NCBI GenBank assembly: GCA_023375675.1
Contig: JALQBC010000028.1
Span: 496,001-560,000, forward strand
DNA from: Cytospora piceicola
Taxonomy: Eukaryota; Ascomycota; Sordariomycetes; Diaporthales; Cytosporaceae
Length of the DNA stretch: 64,000 bases
Direction: 5' to 3'
This document shows, one piece after another, positions 25,301 to 35,265 of the stretch. Under the pieces are notes generated by a model that saw only the letters and a program-made list of their open reading frames with translations, made no database searches and had not been told where the DNA came from. A program made the translations under genes and the position numbers. Positions within the stretch are counted from its first letter, which is position 1, and each line of letters opens with the position of its first letter.

Positions 25301-26320
25301 CAAGCTGGGGCGGTCGGAGTCGACGGTAAGCACGGTCGGGCTGCATCACACGAGACGGCAGGCATACAAGATCCTCCCTCCGAGGGAAAAACCCTACAGA
25401 TGAAGGCAGGCCTCAGGGAGGAGGAAAGCCCCGCCCTCACCTGGGCGCTCTCTCTGGCGACGAAGGATTGGAACAAAGAGATGTTCGAGACGTTGTTCAA
25501 GTATAGCAGCAGACCGCTCGATCATATTCACAATGCGTGTCGCCTGGGATCGGTCGTTGTCCTTCAACAAATTGCGAAGGGCAATGAGGGCATCCTTGAT
25601 GAGAAAATCGACAGAAACAAGAGCGCTCTGCAGGTCGCGGCAAGCTACGGTCATCTTGAAGCCGTCAAATTCCTATTCAAGGAAGTAGTAAGCCCCCTAA
25701 ACTCTCGACTGGACTTCATGCAGATTAGCGGAGCTGCTGTGATCGCAGCGTCCGAAGCAGCTGTCGGATATTATCTCAATTCTTTGAGGGGTTCCTCAGT
25801 GCCGAACAATATCCACAGGCGTGCGACTCACTTGCCCGTCAACTCACAGAGCCGGTTCACCAAAGCTTATCGAGGTAAATTTGCTGAAGATACAAAAATC
25901 GAGGAGTGCTGGAACGCTGTGTGTTACCTGGTCGAAAACGGCGCTCCGTGCGACGGAAAATCCGAGCTATTCGGAAGCACTTTGAAGATGGCAATCATGA
26001 CAAACGCCTACAAAACTACGAGACGACTATTGTTTGCTGGTGTTGACCCTAAGAATCTTGATCTCGACAAATCTGAAGCGTCCATGGTTTTCCGTGGATA
26101 TAATTGGTTATCTCGATACCCGGCGATGAAACCGTTGCTCGATGAGCTGGGGATCAGTAGCAATGGTATCTATCGTGATGATGCTTGGACTGCTAATGAT
26201 GGTTACGATGATAGCGATGTTGAAAGGCAGGACGAAATTGGAAACGAGGATTACGATGACTCCCGCGGCGAACATCGCGGCACGGCTAGCGATGACGACT
26301 GGCACGTACTCCGGAACTAG
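19348..26320 (+). CDS. NACHT-ankyrin STAND protein (NLR-like), 2267 aa
   Basis: Exons 19348-19891, 19974-20982 and 21070-26320 make a tripartite STAND protein. Residues 1-180 form a helical fungal STAND N-terminal domain (segment HAALPWAAVRFLLQA). The NACHT NTPase has Walker A HGIRGSGKST (residues 299-308), Walker B IIIDAVDEI (about 413-421) and the sensor-type IITSRN (about 447-452). A winged-helix-like linker follows (IRLFSWLLYAVEPLRPEVLL). From about residue 760 to 2190 there are tens of degenerate ankyrin repeats (for example HTDTVKYIVARGTDIN, HIDIVRLLLDYGAHVDG). The tail is acidic (DDSDVERQDE). In fungi such proteins act in allorecognition, cell death or biotic sensing; this one's ligand and effector are unknown. 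Repeats are diverse, not near-identical. Confidence 0.9.
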
Positions 26321-27087
26321 AGTACAGTCGAAGACACCAATCACCAATGAATTGATACTTTTGCGATGGGAGGAAGAGAAGAGGATATCACGGATAGAGA
26401 GAGTCTACACAAAAGACGAAAGAGCACGAGTCCTAAAGAGAGCACAATCATTTGCATATTCCGAGCTTCACACTCGACTAAAATCCAAGCGAAATGTGCA
26501 TGTTAACAGGAAACTCGGTGATCATTTGTGTGCTGATCAATTCCAGATGGAGAAATCCCCTAGGATGTCCCTACATATGCCCAGCATGGAGTAACATTCT
26601 TGTACCATCCCTTTCCCCACCGCGGAGAGATGTTCGTTTTACCATTGAAAAGTAGACTATTTTTGAAACAGCATCACAGCTCCCCATATGTAAACAACAA
26701 GTAGCTTGGAGGTAGAAGGTTTGGTAGCGCTGTCGAGCCAAATCATGATCACGCACATATGGTAGAAACCTGTGCACCTTATTCCCTCGTGTCCATGGGA
26801 GGATATGTAAGGAGCAGGAATACAAACGAAAGAACGCTCACAACATTATTACGCCTCGGCCACGCGCGTTGCCAATTTGACAGCCCTTCCAAGCTCGTGC
26901 TCTTCAAGCTTGTTCAGTACCTCGGCCTTAGAGCCATGCTGATGTGGAAAACAATGTCCGTGTCCCGGTATGTATCTTTTCGGACCCAGCACCTCCCTCC
27001 TTTTGATCCGGACCATTGGCTTGTTCGTATGGATATCAAAGGGGATACAAACTCCCCATGAGTGGGTAGCTTTGACCAAGATGTGCT
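26321..27087. other. Convergent intergenic, no supported gene
   Basis: 3' flanks of the NACHT-ankyrin gene and of the dioxygenase gene. No convincing coding or RNA feature. Confidence 0.5.
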
Positions 27088-28591
27088 TCAGCGACCTTTA
27101 CCAGCGCTACGCACAAATGGTTCCAAGGGAAACACTTCATTCTCCGGCTTCACCCCGCCATAGATTTGATCCCACCTCCACTGAATTACTTCCGGGGTCT
27201 TCCAGGCATATTCCGGGTCCCGCAGCCAGAACCGAAGGAGATGTCGTCTGCATTGATGTCAGTGACATCTAAACCTCCGCCCCCATCAAAAGTATTCTTG
27301 GAAAAAGGATAAGTAGGGAAATAGAAGGGATTGGACGTACCGCTTTTCATCGCTGTCAACGAAGCCATCTCTGGCATGAAAGATCGCGACATTGTTGACA
27401 TACTGAATGTCACCCTTTGCGAAGTGGGTGTTCACGCAGAACTTTTCACCTAGGAAGTGCAAAGCATCGAGTGCTTCGGCCTGAGCTTCTGTGATAGGTG
27501 GTATTTCAGGGTTTCGCGGAAGGTGGCCAAAGCCAACGAAGTATCTTCGGCCGTATTGCAAGGAGACCCGCTCTGGTGTCGTATCCGTGGCCGGATGATG
27601 GAACATGAGCGGTCGTGGGGTAGACTTCTGCTTGGCATCTTTTTCGAATCTGTTTGACGATGTCAGTGTCTAGATTATGTTGCGATCTTTTTGTCTTCAT
27701 CGCTGGACTACAACTATCGACTTACACCTCCATATCCCACGACTGGCTAAGTGTATGAATCAAATCCGGACGCTTGGATGCAATCTCGTTGTACACCCTC
27801 CAAGTCGATGCCAACTTGCTCGCACCACCCTCAACAGCAGTCTCCAGAGCGAAAAGGCTGACAATATCACCAGAGTCCGTATGAAACACCTGCTTGTCAG
27901 TGGTATAGGCTGGAGAGCCGATACTGCTCTTCATGTCCGTGAGGTAGCTAAGATCCTTGATGTGCGAGAGCACAACGTCGGCTGGACTACCATCAAAGGG
28001 GCTTCTGTGGTCCTGACGACCGCGCTGGGCAGCTATGTGTGCTGAGATCCCAGTGTAAATGATGATGTTCTCCTCGCGGGTGTGATCGTCAACACGAACT
28101 CCCCGGATGACGAAGAAACCATGACCGAAGTGCAACTCATGAGAGAGGCGACGAAGCTCTGCGTGGAGTTTAGGTAGAGGAAAGGTATCCTGGGTTACTT
28201 GCGGAATTGGCAAGTTGAGGGCTGAGGTGAGTCGTCAGCAGGAAGCTTTTGAGTTGCACATTAGAGCAACACCTCAGGGACCAGGGTGCAGCCAACATTT
28301 GAAGTACCTCACTGCTTCATCGATCTCAGCCAGCTCGTCTTCGTTTAAGACGTAGGTCCAGTCATATGTTTCGGCAACCGTGTCTCCCTCCCAGACCATG
28401 TCGCCCCGCAGTTGGTCAGGGAATCCTTCCGGCACCGTAGTGGGTAGTCGTTCGGTTTCTACTCTCCGGGCTGCCCGTGCCTGATACTTGGCGAAGTCCG
28501 GCGCATAATCAATGTCTGGCTGTCCTGGAGGCGCTTTGGCTGTAGGCGTAGGGAATGACGAAGAGACGCCATTCGCTACTGCGGTGGCCAT
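27088..28591 (-). CDS. TauD/TfdA-type Fe(II)/2-oxoglutarate dioxygenase, 419 aa
   Basis: Four exons (28297-28591, 27726-28221, 27341-27649, 27088-27247) give 419 aa of the clavaminate-synthase-like TauD/TfdA fold common in filamentous fungi. The facial-triad HxD is visible in QVFHTDSGDIVSLF (His212, Asp214). The distal His lies in RRHLLRFWLRDPEYAW, where the preceding RR spans the last intron. Other family parts are RLSHELHFGHGFFVIRGV and GGASKLASTWRVYNEIA. It should oxidise a small acid using 2-oxoglutarate, O2 and Fe(II) in the cytosol; the substrate is unknown. The first intron uses an unusual GTTGGC donor but restores the family segment YFKSLNLPIPQ. Start: ATG 28591. Confidence 0.88.
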
Positions 28592-29866
28592 GGTAGCAAA
28601 TGTTGATGTCAAGCCGGAATAGTTTAACAAACGGACTCGGAGTACGCGTGTAAAGGGTCTTCGCAGTATTATATATGATATTTGACCTGCAGTTCATTAC
28701 TTCGTCACGATGAGTTTTCTCTGAGAGACGTTGACGATAGGGTCTTGCCCGAATGGGCTGCGTCATTGCGGGTGGAGATTGCGCCATACAGCAGTCTGGG
28801 ATTAGTATTCGCCCAGCAAACACGTGAGGCAGATATCGCATGTAGTCCTGAATGATTTACAGGAGATCCCCACTAAGTATGCGAGGAACTGCCGAGAATA
28901 AGCGCACTAGAGGTCGAGTTCTCCTCGTTGCCCACGGTATCGGTTTGTGGAGATGGTTGCACGAATGATCCTCCTTCGCTGCATCACTTTGGGAACCCTG
29001 TAAACACGGTGCTAAAAAGCGATCCACAGGCGCGAGAATGGCAACATTTTCCGAGTCGTATCAATCATCCACTGAGCTTAGTTTCGTAAGTGGCTTTTTT
29101 TTAATGCTTAGTCTGAGTCTGAGGACTTAAGGCATAGCCTCACCTTTGCCACTTTGGAATCTTCGCAGGCCATCACTACGTATTGGTCAACCATTCTGAG
29201 TATCACAATAGCACATAATTACAGCAAAGGGGTCCCAAAAGCATCTGAGTAAACTATCGTTTCAGCTCTTGGGCTCAAGCGTCCAGGATTGGTTCGGACC
29301 TTGTTACCGCTGCAAAAAGCGGTAGGTCTCCTGCATTGATGCAACATCTCATGGAGGTCAGAGCGTACGGCAAGATTACTTGCCCCAGGAATTGATCGAG
29401 CCACGACAGCACACGCAAAGGTTCCTGCGGTGGAAAACAGGCTGCAAAGACTACAAACAAGCTGCAAGTTTTGATACCAATTGCATCAAATCCAATGTTT
29501 GTGACCGGGTGTAGACAATTCAGTATAAACCATAGAATGGAAGGTAGGTACTGCGTACGCACGGTGACGATAGATCTCCGGATATCAAATAAGCCATTGG
29601 GTCAGGGGCAGATTCAAGATGTACCTACCACGGCAGGTACATCATGTACGTACATGTAGTCACAAGTTTCGTTCCCGTTTGCTTCTGCTCAATGTCATTT
29701 TCCCCGGAGCGCCTACCGGTATTTCAATCCACCCTCCCACCAAAATCCATCGAGCGGAGCGTTCCAGCTCAAGTGCCATCGTTGTAGCACTAGCAGCTCC
29801 CTTTCTGTCTAGACTCACACTATCACTTCTTCCATACTCAGTTTTTTTTATTGAATCTTCAAAACG
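28592..29866. other. Divergent intergenic, no supported gene
   Basis: 1.3 kb shared upstream region of the dioxygenase (minus) and the RBR ligase (plus). Only short frames without domains. Confidence 0.5.
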
Positions 29867-31272
29867 ATGGACGACGAGACAGCCCGTCTGGTCTTCCAGC
29901 TGCAGCTGGAAGACCTTCAGGAGGTTTCATCAGACTCGAAAGGGAAACAACGAGCCGGCGAGGTCACTGATTTTGAACTTGCCTTGGGCTGCTACAGAGC
30001 CGAGCTGGAGTCCGGCACAGCCTTTGTGTCAGACAGGCATATGTGTATGAGCATTGCTAGCGCCGTTCGATGGGACGGCGATGTAATCAACGACATGATG
30101 GCACAAGAGGAACAAGCCATGGCAGATCGGGGCCTGGCACTACGTTCAAGGGACGGAATCATACCACCGCCGCAGGATGCTGACGGAGAACAGCAAGGAT
30201 CGAAGAACGAAGGGGACAATCTTGATGACGAGCTCCTCGAGAAGATGGCAACACTATACATATTTGGGCCCAGAAACAGCAATGGTTCTGACTCTGAGGT
30301 AACCCAGGCAGAGTCCTCGGCCTGGGCTGCGAGCCGGGCCAATATTTGGAAGCCAGCCGGAGATGTCGCCAAGAGACAGTGCGTCAGTTGCCTGGAACAC
30401 TTCGAATTCTTTGACGTGACCCGAGCCCCATGCTCTCATGAATACTGCCGCGAGTGCATAATTGAACTCTTCACCCAGTCGTTGAACGATGAGTCGCTCT
30501 TTCCCCCTCGCTGCTGTGGTCAACTTATTCCGGCCGAAACCAATCGCATCTTCCTGCCATCGAAACTGGTGGGAGAGTACCAGGCAAAGAAGCTGGAAAG
30601 GGACACACCCAACAGGACTTACTGCCATAAACCCGGATGCTCTACGTTCATTCCACTACAGTTTATCAACAACGATGTGGGCAGTTGTGTTCGCTGCAAT
30701 GCGAAGACCTGTGTCTTCTGCAAGGGCGCCTCCCATGAAGGCGAATGTCCAGAGGATACAGCCGTCCAGGAACTGCTCCAGTTAGCAGCTGAGAGCGGAT
30801 GGCAACGATGCCACTCCTGCCACAGACTAGTTGATCTAAAACATGGTTGTTATCATATAAGTTCGCCCCCCCCTCCCCAGTCGACCTAGTCCTACAATGG
30901 CCACGATCATCTCTGCTCACATAATCCTTCAAAGCGTGCCTTTGCCGAGCCCAATTCTGCTACTTATGTGCGGCTTCATGGAAGACTTGCAATTGCCCTC
31001 AGTGGGATGACGAGCTACTGCTCGACAGAGCCAATGTTGTGGTTGATCGCAACTTCCGTCAAGGCGTTCTCCCCGAGGGAGAAAGGGCCAGAATGGTGGA
31101 TCGGGCACGGCAGCAGTTGGTGAATGACCACGAGTGTCGTCATGGCTCTTGGGGAAAAATCGCCGGGCCCAGGAACTGCGAGGAGTGTGGTGACCGGTTG
31201 GCCTTATATCTCAATGTGTGCCGACAATGCAACATCATGGTCTGCCGGCGATGCCAATACAACCGGTTATAG
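29867..31272 (+). CDS. RBR-type E3 ubiquitin ligase, 443 aa
   Basis: Exons 29867-30860 and 30935-31272 encode an RBR ligase, which takes ubiquitin from an E2 onto its own RING2 cysteine before transfer to substrate. RING1 spans residues 172-217 (CVSCLEHF, CSHEYCREC), the IBR 253-294 (CHKPGCSTF, CVRCNAKTCVFCKG) and RING2 from 315 (CHSCHRLVDLKHGCYHITC). The expected catalytic residue is Cys333 in HITCLC, and the splice junction falls in the Thr codon just before it, so retention of the intron would remove catalysis. After RING2 comes an extra Cys/His cluster at the very C-terminus (CRHGSWG, CEECGD, CRQCN, CRRCQYNRL). The intron begins with an unusual C-rich sequence. Confidence 0.9.
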
Positions 31273-31840
31273 TTGTCAGGAGAGTCTGAGAAGCAACCTT
31301 GGAACTTGGACCGGTGCCATTCAAGGTTAGACTTTGGAAGTGCTAGCTGGGCATATAGTAGTTGTTAGCTATGATGAAGTACTTTGAGATGGACGCAAGT
31401 TCTAATACCTAGGTATCGCCTACGTGCGCTTGCAAGAGGGAGGTCGACATCTGGGTCAGCATTGTGACAGATTGATAAATAAGCAGGAAATTGGTTCCAA
31501 GAAGCATACAGGCTGTATATACTACCTGGGTAGCTTCAGACCATTCATTGGTCCTCCGCAATCCTGAAGTGCACATCATTGCTTGTGACAGCATTTCACC
31601 GAGTGGCATCTTCAGGGGGCAGTGAATATATGAAGGGTTGGTGAAAGTAGTGCGGTGGTTGCAGGCACCGGGTATGGCTCACGAAATATGTACCTAGGTA
31701 CTTAGGTACTTAGTGGGTCCAACAACGTCAATGGTAGAAGACTCCCGGAAAACTTCAGACTCATCTCATGCCGACCATGACATCTCGGTATCTTCAGCCA
31801 TTCAACAGTCCGAGCATAAAATCCATATAGCTGAGGAACA
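31273..31840. other. Intergenic with two TACCTAGGTA palindromes
   Basis: The interval between RBR ligase and LipB-like gene contains exact palindromes at 31406-31415 and 31691-31700; the second continues as CTTAGGTACTTAG. No gene is supported. Confidence 0.5.
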
Positions 31841-31861
31841 ATGATCTCACTTATACTTTGA
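31841..31861 (+). promoter_or_regulatory. Short upstream ORF before LipB-like gene
   Basis: An ATG at 31841 opens a six-codon frame ending TGA at 31859-31861, 29 nt before the main ATG at 31891. If it is within the transcript leader it could reduce or condition translation. The transcript start is unknown. Confidence 0.3.
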
Positions 31862-31890
31862 TCAAATCTACCCTGACTGTAGCAAGTCAG

Positions 31891-34323
31891 ATGAAATTGG
31901 GGCCGACAAGGGCCCCAGTACCGACGACGGCCATGCCTCTACCCAAGTTAAGCCCAGAGGTACAGGCGATGCGCCTACGCCTACGCCACATCCACATTCC
32001 AGACCTTCCTCCTCTATATGCTCCAAGGTTTCTTGCACCCAAGATCCGCGACCATATCGAAGGCCAGATCAAACAGATGCGTTCCGCCGCAGGACCAGAC
32101 ACCCTTCAGAGCCCAGATACTGCCGAAGAAGCAGGTGAAGATGCGCCCCGCCCCTTCGGGAGGCCCCTCTCAAGCTTTGGGACATGGCTAAAGGGCGCCA
32201 GTCCGCCGCCTACCGTTCTCTCATTCACCCGCCGTCCAACCTATGTCCTTCCGAAGCATCAGCTTCAGAATTCCGAGTCATGGGAGGCCCAGTACCTCAC
32301 CAGCGCGCTGAAGAGCAGGATGCAGGTGAAATTCCCCTCTCCTCCTCAGTGGTCTCCATCGCCCTGGATGCCATTCTGGGAACAAAACAAAGCGAAGCCG
32401 GAGTTGAAGTTTGACCCACTCAACCATGAATGGCCTGCTGCAGGCATCATGGTCCTGCCGTGCGCCGAGCCCATGTACCTCGGGCCGGGCCAGGTGTCGA
32501 TGTGGCCCATTATGGACATGAAGGACGATGTTCAACGTGGGAAGAAAAGGTTCCGCACGAAATACGAATACGAACGAGTGCTGGAGGATACCACAATAGA
32601 GGTGCTGAAACGCGAGTACGGCATCGAAGCCTTCGCCATCCCCGGCACACCAGGCGTTTGGGTCGAGTCAAAAATCCCCCCGCCAGAAATTGACTCGGCG
32701 CATTTCGACCAGAGCAGGACCACTCGAGCGGAGAACAGGCGTGAGAACGTCCGCCGCATAGCCACCATCCACGCCTCCATTACGGACGACATCACCCAAT
32801 GGGGCGTGTCGATTCACGTCGGCCAGCCTGACCCCATAGTGGATGGCTGGACAAGCCTCACCAACCCGTGGACGCCCACCCGCCAACACAAATCCACCAC
32901 CAGTATAGTCGCGGAACTCGCGCACACTGGAACGTCACCTCGACATGCGAGCCGCACGAATCAGGCGGACCTCTATAGTCACAGGAAGACCCGTTACCTG
33001 CAGACCTACTTCAACAAGGACGCGCCCTTTGCGGGGACTATGTATCATAGCATGCCTTACAGCTTGATTAAGGTGCAAGATGGCCGGAGGGAACCGGCCC
33101 CGCTGGGCCTGGACAACCGTGACTTGTCAAGTGCTTGGACCTACGAGTTCGGCCGCCAGCTCGGGATGCACGACGGCTTCATTGACCACTATGGTGTGGT
33201 CGACTTTGCGGAGGCCAACGCTACTCACTTGCCAATCAAGACGCCCAGGCCCGGCTTCATGAGCCGACCATTGCTAGACGAGCACTGGTTGACTAACCCA
33301 TACGAGCAAGTAGACGTCCCATCGGTGATGGTGGGCAAGAATGAGTTGGTGTCGTCTGCAATCTTGGGGGACACATTACGTCTGGAGAGTAAAGATGGGA
33401 AGATCGATTCTGACACACATGAAGGATGGATGCTCTCGTGGCCACTGTGGCAGGACACCCTGATGAAGAAACTGGACCAATCCATCGCCGGTGGCGCGTG
33501 GGACACCAGGCTTAGGACCCATACGTGGGACAAGGAACAGTCAGCGAGGCAAGTGCGCCGCAAGGTAGCAGTCAAAGAGACGGAGGACCTTCAGCAGCAA
33601 TGGAGCGCACAGACGAGGCAGCTCATTCGGCGGCCACTCACGGATGAAATCATTCAGCAGCTGACCGATAGGACACGGGAGATGGAAAGGATCTTGAGAG
33701 AGGGTGCGCAAATAGGGGGCGTCAAGTCACAGGAACTGCTGGAGAGCGCTGCAACGATGCGTCGGCTTCTTGAGAGCCGGTTCCCTCGTCAGGACAGAGT
33801 CAGGGACAAGTCAGAAAGCGTCGATGCGCTCGAGCAACTTCTATCACAAATGGGGGCAGCAGCATCGCTGCTGAAACCGTCACCGACGGCATCACCGGAG
33901 CCAACATCTTCAGAGGCATCCTCACTCCGTCCAGCATCATCATCGCCAATTCCATCGACGCAATTCGACAATTCGCCATCCTCTGAAGACGCGATGGAAC
34001 GTGCGCTCAATTCCGCATGGAGCGAGAAGCCAAGCTCTGCGGAAAGAACAAATACGGAGCTGCGGGCACCTAGGGGGCCACTGCGAAACGAACGGAGAAG
34101 CGATGAGCACAAGCCGGTGGGTCTGTTCGGAGGAAAACGGACCGAATTTGTCAAGTTCACGGAAACAAGGAACGAGCAAATCCAGAGTGAAAGACGACAG
34201 AAGGGCAGGAAAAAGGCGGAAGAACGCCGCAAGGCACAGCCCGCGGCCGTCACAACCCGTCCAACAACGCCTGGAGGGGTGCCGAGCTTCTTGCCGAGGA
34301 CGCAACATATCAGTTGGGACTGA
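31891..34323 (+). CDS. LipB-like octanoyltransferase pseudoenzyme, 810 aa
   Basis: Residues about 29-320 follow the plan of fungal LipB/Lip2 octanoyltransferases: RLRHIHIPDLPPLYAPRFLA at the start, PPPTVLSFTRRPTYVLPKHQ, then YLGPGQVSMWPIMDMKDD, YERVLEDTTIEVLKREYGIE, PGTPGVWVESK, RRIATIHASITDDITQWGVS. The enzyme family needs an RGG-T-HGPGQ loop, a KIA-I lysine and a PCG cysteine. Here the loop reads PCAEPMYLGPGQ without the His, the lysine position is Arg (RRIATI), and the cysteine region reads VDGWTSLTNPW. Catalysis therefore looks lost. Residues 320-810 are an extension with no domain I recognise; it becomes helical, then Ser/Pro-rich and basic. The gene is intronless. The start is the first in-frame ATG. 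Confidence 0.7.
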   Translation: MKLGPTRAPVPTTAMPLPKLSPEVQAMRLRLRHIHIPDLPPLYAPRFLAPKIRDHIEGQIKQMRSAAGPDTLQSPDTAEEAGEDAPRPFGRPLSSFGTWLKGASPPPTVLSFTRRPTYVLPKHQLQNSESWEAQYLTSALKSRMQVKFPSPPQWSPSPWMPFWEQNKAKPELKFDPLNHEWPAAGIMVLPCAEPMYLGPGQVSMWPIMDMKDDVQRGKKRFRTKYEYERVLEDTTIEVLKREYGIEAFAIPGTPGVWVESKIPPPEIDSAHFDQSRTTRAENRRENVRRIATIHASITDDITQWGVSIHVGQPDPIVDGWTSLTNPWTPTRQHKSTTSIVAELAHTGTSPRHASRTNQADLYSHRKTRYLQTYFNKDAPFAGTMYHSMPYSLIKVQDGRREPAPLGLDNRDLSSAWTYEFGRQLGMHDGFIDHYGVVDFAEANATHLPIKTPRPGFMSRPLLDEHWLTNPYEQVDVPSVMVGKNELVSSAILGDTLRLESKDGKIDSDTHEGWMLSWPLWQDTLMKKLDQSIAGGAWDTRLRTHTWDKEQSARQVRRKVAVKETEDLQQQWSAQTRQLIRRPLTDEIIQQLTDRTREMERILREGAQIGGVKSQELLESAATMRRLLESRFPRQDRVRDKSESVDALEQLLSQMGAAASLLKPSPTASPEPTSSEASSLRPASSSPIPSTQFDNSPSSEDAMERALNSAWSEKPSSAERTNTELRAPRGPLRNERRSDEHKPVGLFGGKRTEFVKFTETRNEQIQSERRQKGRKKAEERRKAQPAAVTTRPTTPGGVPSFLPRTQHISWD

Positions 34324-35265
34324 TTTTGGGTTTCTGCCAGAGGCGCGGGGAATCCAGCTGTAGGACCAAACATCACAAAGGGTCACTGCAATAACTGTTA
34401 CTGTGGACAAGCGGTTGGTGGTGTCCGAAAAGCTTAGCATTCAGCACGCCGCCATAATGATAATCTCGTCTCCAAGCTGTCGTATTCTCAGTTAAAGTCT
34501 GCTGAATTACGCAGTACCGACATGGTATGTGGGAAGGACAGCATACCATGGCTGCTCCAATTGGGACGGGCTCACGAAGGGTGTTTGTTGATACCTTGGC
34601 ATTGCTCATTGGAGTGCCACTCTGTCCTGAGATTCAATGCTAGAAGCATCTAAGCAAGGCATTCAGGAAGTACGGGTACCACAAACAACCGAAGGCTGCA
34701 AACCCGAAACTCTGTGAAACGACGTGGTAAACGCGTGGGAGTCGCGCACGTGCTGCTTCTCCGACGAAGCTCATCTGGTTGTGACGACAGTGGTATGACC
34801 CGAGGACGAACATTCGGCACAAGAACCCCTCTTCATAGACTGCCCAGTATGACAGCAAAACGACAAGCAAGCAATCATTATCACAATGGGTTCGGTGGAA
34901 CCAAGGTGAAATTCAACGTTCCTGTGTCATATCATCATTATCACGTTATTACATAGGGGCGTCGTACAAGCTCGCCGAATTCAGGACGGCGGAGATGCAC
35001 AAGGCGTTCTTCCTGATGTAGTCCAATCCCAAGCAGGATACGCCTGTTCGCTATGCATCTGGCGCTTCTTTTCTACCCGTCACGGGCTCTCCCTAATTGT
35101 CAAAGCGCATCGTTCCTAATGTACATCTCATCAAGCCGTGGACCTCTAGCACTTCAAGTCATGGTGCAGCTGACGTCGTTTCCGTTCCCAGCCGAATCTG
35201 TCACACGTGAACATAAGCATTTGTATTACCATGGATTGCCATGGGTTGCGCGTGAGCTCTAGATT
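34324..35265. other. Convergent intergenic, no supported gene
   Basis: 3' flanks of the LipB-like gene and GH105. No gene or RNA signal seen. Confidence 0.5.
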
